From Rodentolepis nana (lineage: Eukaryota > Platyhelminthes > Cestoda > Cyclophyllidea > Hymenolepididae): a stretch of 22,041 nt of DNA. This document shows, piece after piece, positions 19,822 through 22,041 of this stretch. Position 1 is the stretch's first letter. Every line of letters starts with the position of its first letter. Where the stretch lies: NCBI GenBank assembly GCA_900617975.1, contig UZAE01000509.1:1-22041 (forward strand), written 5' to 3'. The notes below the pieces were generated by a model, which was not told where the DNA came from, did no database searches, and saw only the letters and a list, made by a program, of their open reading frames with translations. The position numbers and the translations under genes were made by a program.

Positions 19822-20230
19822 TAATAAGTATGCAACTAAACACGGACCCAGCTAGTAGAGAAAAGGAAAGGGAACATAGAAAAATCGATATTAACTTACC
19901 CATTTAGGGAGAGACTAGAAAAATTAGATATTCCAAAAATTAAATAAATATAAAAAAAAGGAAAAAAATAGGAGGTTTTTTCAAAATTCACGCAACAAAT
20001 GTGGAGAACCATTACAAACAAGGCAAACAACACGCATTCGTCGTAAAGGCAGTAATTACAAAATATTTCATAGTTGAGATAAAATAAGAAGCTGAATTAG
20101 TGATCACATGCCCTCCTATGACCTCCGCTAGTTGAACAGTAATAATGATAAAGAACAAAGAAGTGAGCATTTGAGCCTCAAATTATTGAGAACAATTCTC
20201 GCCCTATTACTCAAGAACTAAAGGCTACTG

Positions 20231-20524
20231 ATGGAGATGGGAATATTCAAAAATAATGTTTACTTGTTGAACCCTAACGATGAAAAGTACACTCATTTTC
20301 ATCCCGCTCCACAATCGTCGGTAGGTAAGAAATTAAGTGACCGCTTAACGTTTGATGTAGAAATGAGAAAGCGCAAATTCTTGGTACGATAGGTTTTCAC
20401 CTTTTTGACCGAAAAGTTTGCCAGACCAATTGTCAAATCTGCCAAGAAGATCGCCAAATAAATACGAGCAACTCAGTAGCTGAAGATGAAAGTTTAAACA
20501 TCTAGGTCTAGACCGAACTGAAGA
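20231..20524 (+). pseudogene. Possible decayed coding fragment, family unknown
   Basis: A 53-codon frame from ATG 20231 includes NNVYLLNPNDEKYTHFHPAP and ends at TAG 20390. The same frame continues with TEKFARPIVKSAKKIAK. A second frame over the same bases reads GFHLFDRKVCQTNCQICQED. The mosaic of partly open frames suggests eroded coding sequence. No family recognised. Confidence 0.2.
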
Positions 20525-21309
20525 ATCGGAACCAGCAGAATTGTCAATCAACGATCAAACATTAAAACAGCGGACTTAGCTTCTACTTTAACGCGGTGTT
20601 ACTCAAGGCCATAAAAGGATGTTTTCAAAAAAACGTATGTGAAAGAGAAAAGATAACAAGAATGCCCTCAACGAAGGACGAAAACATACATTGTGGATAC
20701 AACAAGTCAAACAGCCAAATACCTCAAGGATGATAAATTAAAAGTATCAGGTGCAGAAGTCGATCTAACATAACATAAGATGCCCATTAATTTGGTTAAA
20801 AAAGAACTTACACCAACAGGAACTTGAAAATCAATGTTCAAAGTCGACGAGTCTGTGTTTCGTCTTGAAGGATCAAGACACGAATGCAAGAATGAAGAGA
20901 ATGCGTGATGACGTGAGAAAATATGGGATACCAAGCTAAGTTCTACATCGTACGGATGCGGTTCATTGCAAAACTCCATTTTAAGAGTAGATACTTGATG
21001 AAAACCAGATATTGTAGATCACACGAGGAAAACTACCATTTACTTCATTGTAGCCATATTCAAAACTTCTAGAACATCCATAAAAAGCTCAAGTACTGTC
21101 CCAATAGCCATAGAAATAAGGCATGGAAAGCAAACAATGGATTAATCTAAAATTGAAATTGTAAAGAGATCGTAGACATGAGATTCAATGGAATTGATAG
21201 ATGGACTAGAAAATTTGAGATTGCGAATAAAAAGGCAATTTTGTTTATGCACAAATATAGTCACCCTCAATACACTAGCAGAGGCAAAATCATCTCTTGT
21301 TGTGAGAGC

Positions 21310-21702
21310 TTACTCGAAATGAGACGCCAGGGCTCGAGCCCCACCAGCTACAGGACCATTGTTGGTAGCTATTGGTGTGGTGTTACCCAAAGATTTCGCC
21401 ATCGGATCGAACACCTTCAGCCCCACGTTGTTGCTATTCCAAGTGGAAGAAGAGTTGGAAGTGAGGGAATTAGAGGAGGGAGACATGAAGGGGGGCGCAA
21501 TGGTTGAGGCAGCGCGATGATTATTGATGGAGGATGAAGAGTAGTTAGGGAAACCACCACCAGAATCAAAGAGATCACCAGTTGAATTACTTGCATGTAA
21601 CGCGGGGGCGGGTTGTGGGATTAGGGGAGCCGTTCGACTGTTTGTAGTGCGCACGGGTTTGTATTTGATGGAAGTGCCGTAAACGAATTGGGTTAATAAC
21701 AC
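21310..21702 (-). CDS. Ser/Asn-rich coding segment of an unidentified minus-strand gene
   Basis: Open for 130 codons on the minus strand, far more protein-like than the plus frame over the same bases. It is rich in Ser, Asn, Pro and Gly, with STGDLFDSGGGFPNYSSSS, STWNSNN and GLKVFDPMAKSLGN. The upstream limit is uncertain: the frame begins at GTG, has no ATG until the middle and is closed by a TGA just upstream. A CAAACAG acceptor lies inside it. At its end the sequence GAGTAAGC can be read either as the stop TAA (21310-21312) or as a good GTAAGC donor (exon end 21314). I read it as one exon of a convergent gene with a disordered product. Function unknown. Confidence 0.5.
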   Translation of the reverse strand: MLLTQFVYGTSIKYKPVRTTNSRTAPLIPQPAPALHASNSTGDLFDSGGGFPNYSSSSINNHRAASTIAPPFMSPSSNSLTSNSSSTWNSNNVGLKVFDPMAKSLGNTTPIATNNGPVAGGARALASHFE

Positions 21703-21857
21703 AAGGTGGGCGAGAATTAGATATCGGTGTCATTGTCTGTGGTTAATCAAACTATCTCTACCACTATTGACTCTGCTATCCCACAGCAAAACAAATTGTA
21801 TGTGTAAATGTGTGTGCTTGTGAGTGGGTGCATATTCAAAGGTACTGCTTCTTATAC

Positions 21858-21881
21858 CTTTCGTGTGAGTCCCCGGATGAT
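21858..21881 (-). CDS. Possible minus-strand micro-exon (24 bases)
   Basis: On the minus strand, the strong acceptor TCTTTTCTTCTAACCTCAG is followed by 24 stop-free bases (IIRGLTRK, or SSGDSHE in another frame), then AAAG before donor GTATAA. It lies upstream of the Ser/Asn-rich segment on the same strand. Weak without transcript data. Confidence 0.22.
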
Positions 21882-21937
21882 CTGAGGTTAGAAGAAAAGA
21901 TACCAATGTTCGAGTAACATCTTATGAAATAATGCAG

Positions 21938-22041
21938 ATTACTCCGACTTTCTCGCTCAAATGGCCAAATCCCCTAATCCAAGTTTACGACGGAGTTCAC
22001 AATTACTACGGCGACAGTTAGATCAAATGTGTGCAAATTGA
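21938..22041 (+). CDS. Possible plus-strand terminal coding segment
   Basis: After AATAATGCAG the plus strand reads YSDFLAQMAKSPNPSLRRSS, then QLLRRQLDQMCAN and TGA at 22039-22041, the last base of the window. The minus strand here gives only a Val/Asn-rich frame with a stop. An 11-base piece at 21787-21797 (acceptor TGCTATCCCACAG, donor GTATGT) would join in frame, but nothing further upstream is convincing. It conflicts in strand with the segment at 21310-21702, so it could be a separate gene or chance. Confidence 0.28.

Larger units (their letters stand above)
18323..21309. other. A-rich region without a supported intact gene
   Basis: From about 18.5 kb the plus strand becomes A-rich, the mirror of the T-rich introns upstream. 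That suits intronic sequence of a minus-strand gene, or decayed plus-strand coding. Open stretches exist on both strands (minus 20345-20551 and 20707-20979; plus pieces listed separately), but none has a family I recognise and none chains convincingly. Confidence 0.45.

Noticed and set aside
20707..20979. 90-codon minus-strand frame
   Set aside because: No recognisable motif and no strong splice context. T-rich minus-strand DNA can stay open this long by chance, and the plus strand shows equally open pieces.

Overview
The window is eukaryotic, AT-rich animal DNA. It is dominated by one plus-strand, multi-exon gene for a HECT-type E3 ubiquitin ligase of the TRIP12/UFD4 family. Short GT-AG introns (44-83 bases) mixed with kilobase introns, the AT-rich composition and the diverged but colinear TRIP12 protein suggest a flatworm, most likely a tapeworm. 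That is inference; no species-diagnostic element was found.

Layout: 1-3457 has no gene I can support and holds the 5' flank. The TRIP12-like coding region runs from 3458 to 18072 in 15 core exons whose phases all agree (6420 coding bases, 2139 residues). The protein starts with a Ser/His-rich disordered segment, followed by an armadillo-type helical region in two halves (exons 2-6 and exon 7). Then come a conserved helical block (exon 9), a long Ser/Pro/Gln/His-rich linker (exons 10-11), the family-specific block before HECT (exons 11-12) and a full HECT domain (exons 13-15). The catalytic Cys lies 33 residues from the C-terminus, as in human TRIP12. The WWE domain that animal TRIP12 carries between the two armadillo halves is absent.

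The most unusual feature is the 3.67-kb intron between exons 10 and 11. Between about 11,960 and 13,910 it holds a ladder of at least ten candidate micro-exons of 18-36 bases. Each is a multiple of three, in phase 0, stop-free and bounded by AG and a GT donor, and two are 24/36 identical. If spliced in, they would add up to about 92 residues to the disordered linker before the catalytic module. This resembles the micro-exon genes of parasitic flatworms, here inside a conserved housekeeping ligase.

Downstream, 18,073-18,322 looks like the 3' UTR, with an AATAAA. From about 18.5 to 21.3 kb the plus strand changes from T-rich to A-rich. This fits either introns of a convergent minus-strand gene or decayed plus-strand coding sequence, and fragments of both kinds are listed. 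A Ser/Asn-rich minus-strand coding segment lies at 21,310-21,702. The last 102 bases read as a plus-strand coding tail ending in TGA exactly at the window edge. No tRNA, rRNA, CRISPR or recognisable transposon was seen.
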